In this document: positions 8,239-18,831 of the stretch, one piece after another
How positions within the stretch are numbered: position 1 is the stretch's first letter
Layout: every line of letters starts with the position of its first letter
NCBI GenBank assembly: GCA_037443705.1
Contig: JBBINV010000043.1
Coordinates: 1-35,406, forward strand
Length of the DNA stretch: 35,406 nucleotides
From: 2-02-FULL-66-14 sp037443705
GTDB lineage: Bacteria > Pseudomonadota > Gammaproteobacteria > Burkholderiales > SG8-39
Direction: 5' to 3'
Translations under genes and position numbers: made by a program
Notes under the pieces: generated by a model
The model's input: the letters and a program-made list of their open reading frames with translations, nothing else
Database searches by the model: none
What the model was told of the DNA's origin: nothing

Positions 8239-9438
8239 ATGACCGCGGCCGATTTCGTGCGCTTCACCCTGGGGTCGGTGGCCTCGCACCGGCTGCGCTC
8301 CACGCTCACCGCGCTCGGCATCGCGGTGGGGATCGCCGCGGTGATCCTGCTCACCTCGATCGGCGAAGGGCTGCACCGCTTCGTGATTGCCGAGTTCACC
8401 CAGTTCGGCACCAACAGCATCAGCGTCTCGCCGGGACGCATCCAGACGCACGGCGCGTCGCTCGGTGCGGTGAACACCGTCCGGCCGCTCTCGATCGAGG
8501 ACGCGATCGCGCTCAAGCGCGCGCCGCACGTCCTCGTGACCGACCCGGTGGTGCAGGGCAACGCCGAGGTGATCCACGCCGGAAAGAGCCGGCGCGTGAC
8601 GCTCTATGGCGTCGGCCCGGACTCGACGCGGGCGTTCAACACCCGCGTCGCGGTCGGCGAGTTCCTGCCGCACGACGACCCGCACGCGGCGCGCGCGCTC
8701 GTGGTGCTCGGCTCGAAGGTGGCGAAGGAGCTCTTCGGCGCCGGGAACCCGCTCGGGGCGCGGCTGCGCGTCGGCGGGGAGCGCTACCGGATCGTGGGCG
8801 TCATGGAATCGAAGGGCCAGGTGCTCGGCTTCGACCTGGACGACACCGTGTTCATCCCCACGGCGCGCGCGCTCGACATGTTCAACCGCGAGAGCCTCAT
8901 GGAGATCCATCTCACCTACGAGCCGACCGCGCCGCTCGCCGAGGTGGAGGCCGGCATCAGGCGGATCCTGATCGCGCGCCACGGCGCCGAGGACTTCACC
9001 GTAACGCCGCAGCAGAAGATGCTGGAGGTGTTCGGCACCGTGCTCAACGCGATCACCTTTGCAGTCGGCGCGATCGGCGCGATCTCGCTCGTGGTGGGCG
9101 GCGTCGGCATTCTCACCATCCTCACCATCGCCGTCGCCGAGCGCACGGGAGAGATCGGGCTGCTGCGCGCGATCGGCGCGACGCAGACCTCCATCCTTGC
9201 GCTCTTTCTCGGCGAAGCGGCGCTGCTCGCCGCGATCGGCGGCGCAGCAGGGCTCGTGCTGGGCCTGGGCGGGGCGGGAATCCTCAAGCTCGCGTTTCCC
9301 TCGCTCCCCGTGCACACGCCACCGCTGTACGCGGTGCTGGCCGAGGTCGTGGCGGTCACGGTAGGGCTTGCCGCGGGCGTGCTCCCCGCGCGGCGCGCGG
9401 CGCGGCTCGATCCCCTGGAGGCGCTACGTAGCGAGTAA
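8239..9438 (+). CDS. MacB-like ABC permease 2
   Basis: This 399-residue paralogue of the preceding permease has the same topology: a first helix near residues 20-40, a periplasmic domain and three C-terminal helices. Its equivalent coupling motif is AERTGEIGLLRAIGATQTSIL. Both proteins end in the same pattern, ARRAARLDPLEAL here and ARRAARLDPVQAL in permease 1. This points to tandem duplication followed by divergence. It lies four bases after permease 1, so the operon order is adaptor, ATPase, permease, permease. The stop at 9438 is only two bases from the stop of convergent hutF, leaving no room for a dedicated terminator between them. Confidence 0.9.
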   Translation: MTAADFVRFTLGSVASHRLRSTLTALGIAVGIAAVILLTSIGEGLHRFVIAEFTQFGTNSISVSPGRIQTHGASLGAVNTVRPLSIEDAIALKRAPHVLVTDPVVQGNAEVIHAGKSRRVTLYGVGPDSTRAFNTRVAVGEFLPHDDPHAARALVVLGSKVAKELFGAGNPLGARLRVGGERYRIVGVMESKGQVLGFDLDDTVFIPTARALDMFNRESLMEIHLTYEPTAPLAEVEAGIRRILIARHGAEDFTVTPQQKMLEVFGTVLNAITFAVGAIGAISLVVGGVGILTILTIAVAERTGEIGLLRAIGATQTSILALFLGEAALLAAIGGAAGLVLGLGGAGILKLAFPSLPVHTPPLYAVLAEVVAVTVGLAAGVLPARRAARLDPLEALRSE

Positions 9439-9440
9439 TT

Positions 9441-10811
9441 CTACGCGAGAAGCTCCCGCAGCGCGCGGCGGAAGTTCTCCGCGGCCGCGCCTTCGCCCGC
9501 GTGGTGGCCCTCGCGCACGGCCCATTTCCCCCCGACCATCACGTCGCGCACGAGGCCCGTCGCCCCCGAGAAGACGAGCGCGTTCGCGATCGCATCGCCC
9601 GAGCGCCCTGCAAGGTCCGGATGTGCGCCTTCGAGCACCACCAGGTCGGCGCGCAGGCCCGGCGCGATCGCGCCCATCGCGCGGCCGAGCGCGCGGCCGC
9701 CCGCGGCGGCTTCGAGCCACAGGGTCGTCCCTACCGCGCTCGAACGCGGGCCGGCGGCGAGGTTGCGGCGCCGGTGCTGCAGGCGCTGCGCGTACTCGAG
9801 AAGCCGCAGCTCCTCGGCGGGATCGCGCGAAACGTGGCTGTCGCCGCCGATCCCGTAGCGGCCGCCCGCGGCGCGGAACGGCAGGAGCGGGAAGATGCCG
9901 TCGCCAAGGTTCGCTTCCGTCGTCGGACAAAGCGCGACCACCGCGCCGGAGCGCGCGAGCGCGGCGGTCTCGTCCGGCGTCAGGTGCGTCGCGTGCACCA
10001 CGCACCAGCGCGCGTCGATCTCGGCCGATTCGAGCAGCCATTCCACGGGGCGCTTGACGCTCCAGGCGATGCAGTCCTCGACCTCGCGCTGCTGCTCGGC
10101 GGCGTGGATGTGGATCGGCGCGTTCCCGCCGAGCGTGCGGCTCGCCTGCACGAGCTCGGAGAGTTCGGCCGGATCGACTGCGCGCAGCGAATGCGGCGCG
10201 ACGCCGACCGCGATGTCCGGATTGCCGGCAGCCGCGCGCTGCACGCTCCGGGCGATCCCGACGATCATGGCCGGGTCGCTGCGAAAGCGCGCCTGCCCGG
10301 GTCTTAGCGGCTGGCGGCCGAAATTGGAATGGGCGTAAAGCGAGGGAAGGCAGGTGAAGGCGATGCCGGCGCCCGCCGCCGCCTCGAGGTGGGCGAGCGC
10401 AAGCGTGGCCGGCTCCGCGTACGGCTCTCCCCCCGGCGCGTTGTGCACGTAGTGAAACTCCGCCACCGCGGTGTAGCCGTGCCGGAGCAGCTCGACATAG
10501 AGATGCGTGGCGATCGCGCGCGCCTGCTCGGGCGCAAGGCGCGCTACGAACCGGTACATCAGCTCGCGCCAGGTCCAGAAATCGTCTTCGCCCGGCCCGC
10601 GCACCTCGGTGAGCCCGGCCATCGCGCGCTGGAAGGCGTGCGAGTGCAGGTTCGCCATTCCCGGCAGCGCCGGACCCGCGAGCACCCGGCAGCCCTGCGG
10701 CGATGCGCCGGGAGCGACGGTCGCGATATTCCCGGCGTCGTCGAGGTCGATGCGCACGTCGCGCGCCCAGCCTTCGGGCAGCAGCGCCTCGGGGGCGAAG
10801 TACGAGTTCAC
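9441..10811 (-). CDS. hutF: formimidoylglutamate deiminase
   Basis: HutF (456 residues) hydrolyses N-formimino-L-glutamate to N-formyl-L-glutamate and ammonia, step 4 of the five-step histidine route. It is an amidohydrolase. Visible metal and active-site motifs are NLHSHAFQRAMAG, FHYVHN, PHSLRAV, HIHAAEQQREVEDC and GGDSHVSRDP. Length matches the family (about 450). It starts with GTG at 10811, giving MNSYFAPEALL. It is divergent from hutI with only 17 bases between start codons, and there is no Shine-Dalgarno sequence. A palindrome carrying -10-like hexamers on both strands lies in that gap. HutF presence implies the HutG deformylase branch, and hutG is indeed found nearby. Confidence 0.95.
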   Translation of the reverse strand: MNSYFAPEALLPEGWARDVRIDLDDAGNIATVAPGASPQGCRVLAGPALPGMANLHSHAFQRAMAGLTEVRGPGEDDFWTWRELMYRFVARLAPEQARAIATHLYVELLRHGYTAVAEFHYVHNAPGGEPYAEPATLALAHLEAAAGAGIAFTCLPSLYAHSNFGRQPLRPGQARFRSDPAMIVGIARSVQRAAAGNPDIAVGVAPHSLRAVDPAELSELVQASRTLGGNAPIHIHAAEQQREVEDCIAWSVKRPVEWLLESAEIDARWCVVHATHLTPDETAALARSGAVVALCPTTEANLGDGIFPLLPFRAAGGRYGIGGDSHVSRDPAEELRLLEYAQRLQHRRRNLAAGPRSSAVGTTLWLEAAAGGRALGRAMGAIAPGLRADLVVLEGAHPDLAGRSGDAIANALVFSGATGLVRDVMVGGKWAVREGHHAGEGAAAENFRRALRELLA

Positions 10812-10829
10812 CTCGCTATCATAGCGGCA
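10811..10829. promoter_or_regulatory. symmetric bidirectional -10 region between hutF and hutI
   Basis: The 13-base palindrome CGCTATCATAGCG occupies 10814-10826. On the plus strand it contains TATCAT (10817-10822), followed by six bases and the hutI ATG at 10829. On the minus strand it contains TATGAT (10823-10818), followed by six bases and the hutF GTG at 10811. Both genes could thus start transcription at their start codons, 18 bp apart on opposite strands. Neither gene shows a good -35 or a ribosome site. The sequence is observed directly; promoter function is inferred. An operator for an unseen hut regulator is an alternative. Confidence 0.5.
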
Positions 10830-12028
10830 TGCACGACGCGCTCTGGACGAACTGCCACCTCGCGACGATGCGCGCGGGCTGCGGCGAGATCCGCGACGGC
10901 GCGCTCGCAGTGACCGGCGGCCGCATCTCCTGGGTAGGGCCGCGTTCGGAGTGGCCAGGGCGCGCGTCGGAAGAGCACGACGCGCGCGGCGCCTGGATCA
11001 CGCCGGGGTTGATCGATTGCCACACCCATCTCGTCTACGCGGGCAACCGCGCGCACGAGTTCGAGCTGCGGCTGAAGGGCGCGAGCTACGAGGAGATCGC
11101 GGCCTCAGGCGGCGGCATCCTCTCGACGGTGGCCGCGACGCGCGCCGCCTCGGAGGACGAGCTTTTCGCCCTGGCCTCACGGCGCCTTGCCCAGTGGCGG
11201 CGCGAAGGCGCTGCCGTCATCGAGATCAAGTCCGGCTACGGGCTCGACCTCGACGCCGAGCTGAGAATGCTGCGCGTCGCGCGGCGCCTGGGCGAGGCGA
11301 TCACCGTGCGCACGACGTTCCTTGGCGCGCACGCCGTTCCGCCCGAATATCGCGGGCGCGAGGACGACTACATCGAGTTTCTCTGCGAGGAGGTGCTTCC
11401 GGCGGCGGCGCGCGAGCGGCTCGCCGACGCGGTGGACGCGTTCTGCGAGCGCATCGCCTTCAGCGCCGCGCAGACGCAGAAGGTTTTCCGCAAGGCGAAG
11501 GAATTGAATATTCCCGTGAAGCTCCACGCCGACCAGCTTTCCGACTCGGGCGGCGCGGCGCTCGCGGCGGGGTTCGGCGCGCTCTCGGCCGACCATCTCG
11601 AATACTCGAGCGAAGCCGGGGTGCAGGCGATGGCGCGCGCGGGCACCGTCGCTGTGCTCCTTCCCGGCGCTTACTACTTTCTGCGCGAGAAGCAAACGCC
11701 GCCGGTCGAGGCGCTGCGGCGCCGCGGCGTGCCGATCGCGCTCGCCACCGACCACAACCCCGGCTCATCGCCGGTTTCTTCGCCGCTTCTCGTCCTCAAC
11801 CTGGCGTGCACGCTCTTTCGCCTCACGCCCGAAGAAGCGCTCGCCGGCATGACCCGCCACGCCGCGCACGCCCTCGGCATGCAGGCGAGCCACGGCACGC
11901 TCGAAGTGGGAAAACAAGCGGACTTCGCACTTTGGGAAGTGCAATCGCCCGCGGAGCTCGCCTACGCGATCGGCGCCAATCCGTGCGTCGGCAGGGTGCG
12001 CGCTGGAACGCTATCGGCTGGGTGCTAG
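10829..12028 (+). CDS. hutI: imidazolonepropionase
   Basis: HutI (399 residues) opens the imidazolone ring of 4-imidazolone-5-propionate to give N-formimino-L-glutamate, step 3 of histidine degradation, in the cytosol. The metal-dependent amidohydrolase motifs are clear: DCHTHLVYAGNR, TFLGAHAVPPEY, KLHADQLSDSGGA and ATDHNPGSSP. Length is typical (about 405). The frame is open further upstream but overlaps hutF; ATG 10829 gives the normal start MHDALWTNCHL. There is no ribosome site, and a -10-like TATCAT lies six bases before the ATG. Its TAG stop shares the palindromic tetranucleotide CTAG (12025-12028) with the stop of convergent hutG. Confidence 0.96.
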   Translation: MHDALWTNCHLATMRAGCGEIRDGALAVTGGRISWVGPRSEWPGRASEEHDARGAWITPGLIDCHTHLVYAGNRAHEFELRLKGASYEEIAASGGGILSTVAATRAASEDELFALASRRLAQWRREGAAVIEIKSGYGLDLDAELRMLRVARRLGEAITVRTTFLGAHAVPPEYRGREDDYIEFLCEEVLPAAARERLADAVDAFCERIAFSAAQTQKVFRKAKELNIPVKLHADQLSDSGGAALAAGFGALSADHLEYSSEAGVQAMARAGTVAVLLPGAYYFLREKQTPPVEALRRRGVPIALATDHNPGSSPVSSPLLVLNLACTLFRLTPEEALAGMTRHAAHALGMQASHGTLEVGKQADFALWEVQSPAELAYAIGANPCVGRVRAGTLSAGC

Positions 12029-12834
12029 TTATCGGGGCGTGTGCCCGGGCGCGGCTTGCTGCCGATGAGGACAAAGCGCTCGAGCAGCGTCCTGAGCTGC
12101 GGCCGCAGCCGGCGGGCGAGCTCGTCTCGGAAAGCATAGGGCGGGCGCTCGTCCATGTAGGTGGCTTGCGAGAGCTCGAGCTGCACGGCGTGAACGCCGT
12201 TCGCCGGGTCGCCGTAGTGCCGGGTGATGTAGCCGCCCTTGAAGCGGCCGTTGAGCACGGCGCTGTAGCCTTCGACCGACTTGAGGAGGGCTTCGCCGAG
12301 CCCCGGGGCGCAGGAGCGGCCTTCGGCGGTGCCCAGGTTCAGGTCGGGGAGCTTGCCCGGGAAGAAGCGCGGCAGCTCGGAGAGGATCGAGTGCGCATCC
12401 CAGAGGAGCGCGTAGCCGTGCGCGCGCTTCAGACGCTCGAGCTCCTGAGCGATCTTCGCGTGATAGGGCTGCCAGTACTGCGCGATGCGCGAGCGCACCT
12501 CCTCGGGCGAGGGCGCGAAGCCGGAGAGGTAGAGCGGCTCGCGGTGGAAGGTGTCGAGCGGCACGATGCCGGTCGTGTCCTGCCCGGGATAGAGGTTCGT
12601 GTCGTCGGGCGGGCGGTTGAGATCGACGACGTAGCGCGAATGGGTGGCGGCAAGCACCGAGGCCCCGAGCGCGTCGAGAAAATCGTAGAGCCGCTCCAGG
12701 TGCCAGTCGGTGTCGGGAAGCAGCTTCGCCGCGCTCGAAAGGCGCGGCTCGAGCCACTCGGGCACGTGCGTTCCCACATGCGGCATCGAGACGAGGAGCG
12801 GGGCGGTGCCCGCCTTGAACCGGAATGTATCCAT
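12025..12834 (-). CDS. hutG: N-formylglutamate deformylase (amidohydrolase)
   Basis: HutG (269 residues) hydrolyses N-formyl-L-glutamate to glutamate and formate, the last step of the HutF-type histidine pathway. Characteristic segments are SMPHVGTHVPEWL, VVDLNRPPDDTNLYPG, LLWDAHSI and GGYITRHYGDP. Length agrees with the family (about 265-270). This is the formylglutamate hydrolase family, not the arginase-like formiminoglutamase that is also called HutG. Its ATG (12834-12832) overlaps the hutH stop by one base, so translation is probably coupled. It is the last gene of the minus-strand operon metE-like, hutU, hutH, hutG. Confidence 0.95.
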   Translation of the reverse strand: MDTFRFKAGTAPLLVSMPHVGTHVPEWLEPRLSSAAKLLPDTDWHLERLYDFLDALGASVLAATHSRYVVDLNRPPDDTNLYPGQDTTGIVPLDTFHREPLYLSGFAPSPEEVRSRIAQYWQPYHAKIAQELERLKRAHGYALLWDAHSILSELPRFFPGKLPDLNLGTAEGRSCAPGLGEALLKSVEGYSAVLNGRFKGGYITRHYGDPANGVHAVQLELSQATYMDERPPYAFRDELARRLRPQLRTLLERFVLIGSKPRPGTRPDN

Positions 12835-14308
12835 CAGAAAGACGGCAGCAGGCCCGGCACGTAGGCGTTGAACGCGCCGGCCTCCACGAGCGCGCGGATC
12901 GCGTCGATGTCGGGCGCGAAATAGCGGTCGTGGTCGTAGAAGGCGACGCGCGAGCGAACGAGCGCGTGCGCATCCCGGAGCGCGCCCGAGGTCCGGAGCG
13001 GGGCACGGAAGTCGATCCCCTGCGCGGCGGCGAGGAGCTCGATCGCGACGATGCCGGCGCTGTTCGCCGCCATGTCGGAGAGCCTGCGGGCGGCGAAGGT
13101 CGCCATCGAGACGTGGTCCTCCTGGTTAGCCGAGGTCGGGAGGCTGTCCACGCTCGCGGGGTGGGCGAGCAGCTTGTTTTCGCTTGCGAGCGCGGCGGCA
13201 GTGACCTGCGCCACCATGAAGCCGGAATTGACGCCGCCATGCTCCACGAGAAAAGGCGGCAGGCCCGAGAGCGACGAATCGATGAGCAGCGCGATGCGCC
13301 GCTCGGAGAGCGCGCCGGTCTCGGCGATCGCCACCGCGAGCGCATCGGCGGCGAGCGCGACCGGCTCGGCGTGGAAGTTCCCGCCCGAGACGATCTCGCC
13401 CGTCTCGGCGAAGACGAGCGGATTGTCGGTCACCGCGTTCGCCTCGGTCCGGAAGACGCGCGCGGCGTAGCGCATCTGATCGAGGCACGCACCCATCACC
13501 TGCGGCTGGCAGCGAAGGCTGTACGGGTCCTGCACGCGCGGATCGTCCTCGAGGTGCGAGCGGCGGATCTCGCTTCCCGCAAGCAGCCTCGCGTAGTGCG
13601 CGGCGACATCGCGCTGCCCGGCGTGCGGCCGCAGCGCGTGGATGCGGGCATCGAACGGCGCGTCGCTGCCGGCCGCGGCGTCCACCGAAAGGCTTCCCGC
13701 AACCACTGCCGCGGCGAACACGTCCTCGGCAGCGAAAAGGCCGGCGAGCGCGAGCGCGGTGGAGACCTGCGTGCCGTTGAGCAGCGCGAGCCCTTCCTTG
13801 GGCGCGAGCCGAACGGGATCGCGCACGCGCGGCTCGTCGATTCCCATGAGCGCGAGCGCCAGGTGCGCGAGCGGCGCGAGATCGCCCGAGGCGCCGACCG
13901 AGCCCTTGGATGGAATGCGGGGATAGATGCGCGCGTTGTACATCGAGACGAGCGCCTCCACCGTCCGCGGGCGAACGCCCGAGGCGCCGTGCGCGAGGCT
14001 CGCGATCTTGAGCGCGAGCACGAGCCGCACGGTGGCGTCATCGAGCGGCGCGCCGGTGCCGGCGGCGTGCGAGAGCACGATGTTTCGCTGCAGCTCTTCG
14101 AGCTCCTCGGCCGGGATGCGCGTCTGGGAGAGCCGCCCGAAGCCGGTGTTGACGCCGTACGCGGGTGCCCCGGAGGCGGCGATACGCTCGATCGCGGCGG
14201 CTCCGGCGGCGATTTGCGGCAGGCACGCCGAATCGAGCGCGATGGGCGTCGCCTCGCGCGCGATGCGGCGAAGCTCCGCGAGGCCGAGCGGCGCGCCGCC
14301 GATCCGGA

Positions 14309-14312
<4 letters not shown>
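12834..14312 (-). CDS. hutH: histidine ammonia-lyase
   Basis: HutH (492 residues) deaminates L-histidine to trans-urocanate, the first step of the pathway. The self-processing Ala141-Ser142-Gly143 triad that forms the MIO cofactor lies in GSVGASGDLAPLAH, almost exactly where it is in characterised enzymes. The catalytic Tyr region YGVNTGFG is at residues 52-59. Length is slightly short compared with the usual 505-515, mostly at the ends. ATG 14312 overlaps the hutU stop as ATGA; the frame is open upstream but is then antisense-like composition inside hutU. Products pass directly to HutU, encoded just upstream in the operon. Confidence 0.96.
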
Positions 14313-15960
<1,648 letters not shown>

Positions 15961-15964
<4 letters not shown>

Positions 15965-17079
15965 CCCCAGACCTTTCTCGCGGTTTCCATCATGACGTCG
16001 ATCTTCGCCCATTGCTCGTCCTCGGTGAGGAGGTTGCCGCCGATGCCCGAGGCGAAGCCGCACTGGGGGCTCAATGCGAGCTGATCGAGCGGGCAGAAGC
16101 GCGCCGCCTCGTCGATGCGGCGGGCCAGATGCTCCGGTCTTTCCGGTTTTCCTGTTTTTGTCGTAATCAAACCGAGCACAACGACCACGCCTTTCGGCAC
16201 GAAGCGCAGCGGCTCGAAGGTGCCGGCGCGCTCGGTGTCGTATTCGAGGAGCAGCCGGTCGTATTTCAGGCCGCCGAAAAGCGCCTCGGCGATCGCATCG
16301 TACGTGCCTTCGCGGTGCCACATGCTCGCGCGGTTGCCGCGACAGACGTGCAATCCGAACGTCGCCCTGCCCTCGAAGCCCTCGATCACCGCGTTGTCCG
16401 CCTCCACCGCACGGCGCAGGTTCTTCAGGGGGTCTTCGCCACGCGCGCGCATGCGCTCGAGCGTCGGCGGATCGACGTAACCCGTGTAGCTCGGCTCGTC
16501 GATCTGCACGTAGTCGCAGCCCGCGGCGACCAGCTCCGCGACCATCTGGCGCTGGATGCGCGTCACATCGGACAGGAAATCCTCGCGATCGCGATAGATG
16601 TCCCTGGATCGCTCGAGGTCGCACATCTGGCAGACGCGATCCGGGCCCATGAGCGTGATCTTGGTCTTGTGCTTTGCGACGCTCTTCAGGAACCCGAGCT
16701 CATCGAGCGGGAAGCTGCGCCTGAGCGCAAGGCGCGCGGTCGCCGGCGTGCGAAACGAGAGCACTGCGTCCGCGCCGCGCGTGTGCGGCGTTTCGCCCTC
16801 GCCGCGATTGTCGGGGTGGGCGCGGAAGCCTTCCCACGACGTTTTCCAAAGGTCCCAGCCCACGACCTCGGAGAAGCTCACCTGCCAGTTGAGCCGGCGG
16901 AACTCGCCGTCGGTGACGACCGGAAGCCCGTGCGCTTCCTGCCTCGCCACCACTTCTCGGATGGCGGTGTCTTGAGCTGCGCCCAGCTGCTGCGCGGACA
17001 GGCGGTGCAGGGCGCGATCGAGAAATGCCCGTTTCAGGGGCTCGGGCCGCAGAAAGCTTCCCACATGGTCCACGCGCAT
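15961..17079 (-). CDS. core methionine-synthase (MetE C-terminal type) family protein
   Basis: This 372-residue protein corresponds to the catalytic C-terminal half of cobalamin-independent methionine synthase, like the YxjG/YxjH group. All four zinc ligands are visible: His244 and Cys246 in LHVCRGN, Glu279 in LLEYD and Cys340 in SPQCGFAS. It should therefore bind Zn and activate a thiol such as homocysteine for methylation. The N-terminal half that helps bind methyltetrahydrofolate in full MetE is absent. Family knowledge: core MetE proteins can use other methyl donors, so donor and acceptor are uncertain here. It is the first gene of the hutU-hutH-hutG operon, coupled by an ATGA overlap, which is unexpected for a methionine enzyme. 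It is divergent from the ABC importer, with 39 bp between start codons. Confidence 0.85.
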
Positions 17080-17084
17080 GACGC

Positions 17085-17090
17085 TACAAT
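17085..17090 (+). promoter_or_regulatory. possible -10 element for the ABC importer operon
   Basis: TACAAT (5 of 6 matches) lies 28 bases before the ATG of the substrate-binding protein. A purine-rich ribosome site (GGGGGG at 17108-17113) follows shortly before that ATG. No convincing -35 is visible 16-18 bases upstream, inside the start of the MetE-like gene. Confidence 0.3.
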
Positions 17091-17118
17091 GATGCCACCA
17101 ACTTCCTGGGGGGTCGCA

Positions 17119-18051
17119 ATGAGATTCGTGATCGCATTCCTCGCCGCGCTGTCGGTCGGCCTGCCGGCTTCGGCGCAGGAGAAAGTCATCCTCGGCATGA
17201 GCGGGTGGACGGGCTTCCAGCCGCTCAAGCTCGCGGAGTACGCCGGCATCTTCAAGAAGAACGGCGTCGACATGGAGATCCGCTTCATCCCGCCGCAGCC
17301 GCGCTCGGCGGCGCTCGCCTCGGGGGCGCTGAACGCCGCGGCGACCACGGTCGACCAGCACCTCGTCTGGACCTCGGCGGGAATCCCCACGGTGCAGGTC
17401 GCGCTCATCGACAAGTCGAACGGCGGCGACGGCATCGCGGTCCGGAACAACATCGGCTCGATCAAGGAGCTGAAAGGCAAGTCCGTCAACGTGGACGGCC
17501 CGGGCACGGTGCAGCACTTCATGCTCTCGTACATCCTGCAGAAGAACGGCCTCACCATCCAGGACGTGATCCGCGTGACGATGGGCGCGCAGCCTGCGGC
17601 GCAGGCCTTCGTCACCGGCCAGAGCGACGCTGCGGTGACCTACGAGCCCTACCTCTCCACCGTGCGCGCCAAGCCCGACGCGGGCAAGATCCTCGTCACC
17701 TCGAAGGATTACCCGGTGGTGATCGACGTGCTCGTGTTCCGCAAGGACTTCCTCGAAAAGAACCCGAAGACCGTGAAGGCGGTGGTCGACAGCTTCTTCG
17801 AGGCGCTCGAGATGGTGAAGAAGGAGCCCGCGAAGGCCTACGAGTTGATGGGCAGCACCGTGAAGCAGACGGGCGAGGCGTTCGCGAAATCGGCCTCCTT
17901 CATCACCTGGACCGACCGTGCGGCGAACAAGGCCTACTACGCAAAAGAGCACAAGCCCTTCGTCGATTTCGCGGTCGGCGTGCTCAAGTTCAACCGCGTG
18001 ATCCAGAAGGAGCCCAAGGCCCAGGAGCTCGTGGACCTGCGTTTCCTGTAA
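17119..18051 (+). CDS. ABC importer substrate-binding protein (SsuA/NrtA/TauA-like)
   Basis: This 310-residue periplasmic protein has a signal peptide (MRFVIAFLAALSVGLPASAQ) cleaved near residue 21. The mature part has the NMT1/SsuA-like layout: GWTGFQPLKLAEYAGIFKKNG at the start, then ALASGALNAAATT and LKGKSVNVDGPGTVQHFML, and VTYEPYLSTV in the second lobe. Members bind nitrate, sulfonates, taurine, thiamin precursors and other small anions or rings; the ligand cannot be read from the sequence. The gene is first of a three-gene operon with permease and ATPase. Divergence from the hut operon suggests, but does not prove, that the transporter supplies a histidine-related or sulfur-containing compound. 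Confidence 0.88.
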   Translation: MRFVIAFLAALSVGLPASAQEKVILGMSGWTGFQPLKLAEYAGIFKKNGVDMEIRFIPPQPRSAALASGALNAAATTVDQHLVWTSAGIPTVQVALIDKSNGGDGIAVRNNIGSIKELKGKSVNVDGPGTVQHFMLSYILQKNGLTIQDVIRVTMGAQPAAQAFVTGQSDAAVTYEPYLSTVRAKPDAGKILVTSKDYPVVIDVLVFRKDFLEKNPKTVKAVVDSFFEALEMVKKEPAKAYELMGSTVKQTGEAFAKSASFITWTDRAANKAYYAKEHKPFVDFAVGVLKFNRVIQKEPKAQELVDLRFL

Positions 18052-18054
18052 GCG

Positions 18055-18831
18055 TTGTCGTTCGAGCCGCTCAAGCCCGTCGCGCGCGGCGCCCGGGTCT
18101 TCCTCGGCGCCGCTTTTTTCGTGCTGCTGCTCGTCCTCTGGGCGGCGCTCACCTTCGGCGGCGTCATCCCGGACCTGTTTCTCAAGGACCCGGTCTATAC
18201 GCTGGTCACCGGGTATCACCTCTTCGCGGACTTCGGCTTCGCGCGCGACGTCGGCATCACGGTCTGGCGCGTGGTCGGGGGCTTCATCGTGGCGGCGGCA
18301 ATCGGCGTGCCGCTCGGCATTGCGATGGGAGCGTGGAAACCCGTCGAGGCGTTCTTCGAGCCGTTCGTGTCGTTCGCGCGCTACCTGCCGGCCTCCGCGT
18401 TCATTCCGCTGCTCATCCTCTGGGCGGGGGTGGGCGAGACGCAGAAGCTCGCGGTGATCTTCATCGGCTCGGTGTTCCAGATCATCCTCATGGTCGCGGT
18501 GATCGTCGGCTCGACGCGCCGCGACCTGATCGAGGCCGCCTACACGCTCGGCATCGAGTCCGCGGGGATCGTCAGGCGCGTGATGCTGCCCGGCGCCGCG
18601 CCGCAGATCGCCGAGACGCTGCGCCTGGTGCTCGGCTGGGCGTGGACCTACGTGATCGTCGCCGAGCTCGTCGGCGCCGACAGCGGCATCGGCCACATGA
18701 TCATGGACAGCCAGCGGCTGCTCGATACCGGGCAGATGATCTTCGGCATCTTCTGCATCGGCGTGATCGGGCTGGTGTCCGACACCGCCTTCAAGTGGGT
18801 GAACCAGAGGCTCTACCCGTGGGCTTTCTGA
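18055..18831 (+). CDS. ABC importer permease (SsuC/TauC-like)
   Basis: This 258-residue inner-membrane permease has about six helices. The first is near residues 15-37 (VFLGAAFFVLLLVLWAALTFGG). The cytoplasmic EAA loop that contacts the ATPase reads EAAYTLGIESAGIVRRVMLPGAAPQI. The last part is AFKWVNQRLYPW, a typical SsuC/TauC ending. It belongs to the BPD_transp_1 family. The start is TTG at 18055, three bases after the SBP stop; no ATG is available before the first helix. The end overlaps the GTG start of the ATPase by 13 bases. Confidence 0.9.
   Translation: MSFEPLKPVARGARVFLGAAFFVLLLVLWAALTFGGVIPDLFLKDPVYTLVTGYHLFADFGFARDVGITVWRVVGGFIVAAAIGVPLGIAMGAWKPVEAFFEPFVSFARYLPASAFIPLLILWAGVGETQKLAVIFIGSVFQIILMVAVIVGSTRRDLIEAAYTLGIESAGIVRRVMLPGAAPQIAETLRLVLGWAWTYVIVAELVGADSGIGHMIMDSQRLLDTGQMIFGIFCIGVIGLVSDTAFKWVNQRLYPWAF

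Noticed and set aside
6939..8561. 540-codon minus-strand frame over the ABC permeases
   Set aside because: His/Arg/Ala-rich composition and mirror position show it is the shadow of the permease genes in GC-rich DNA. Similar long shadows at 1627-3336, 10951-12864 and 17205-18818 were dropped for the same reason.
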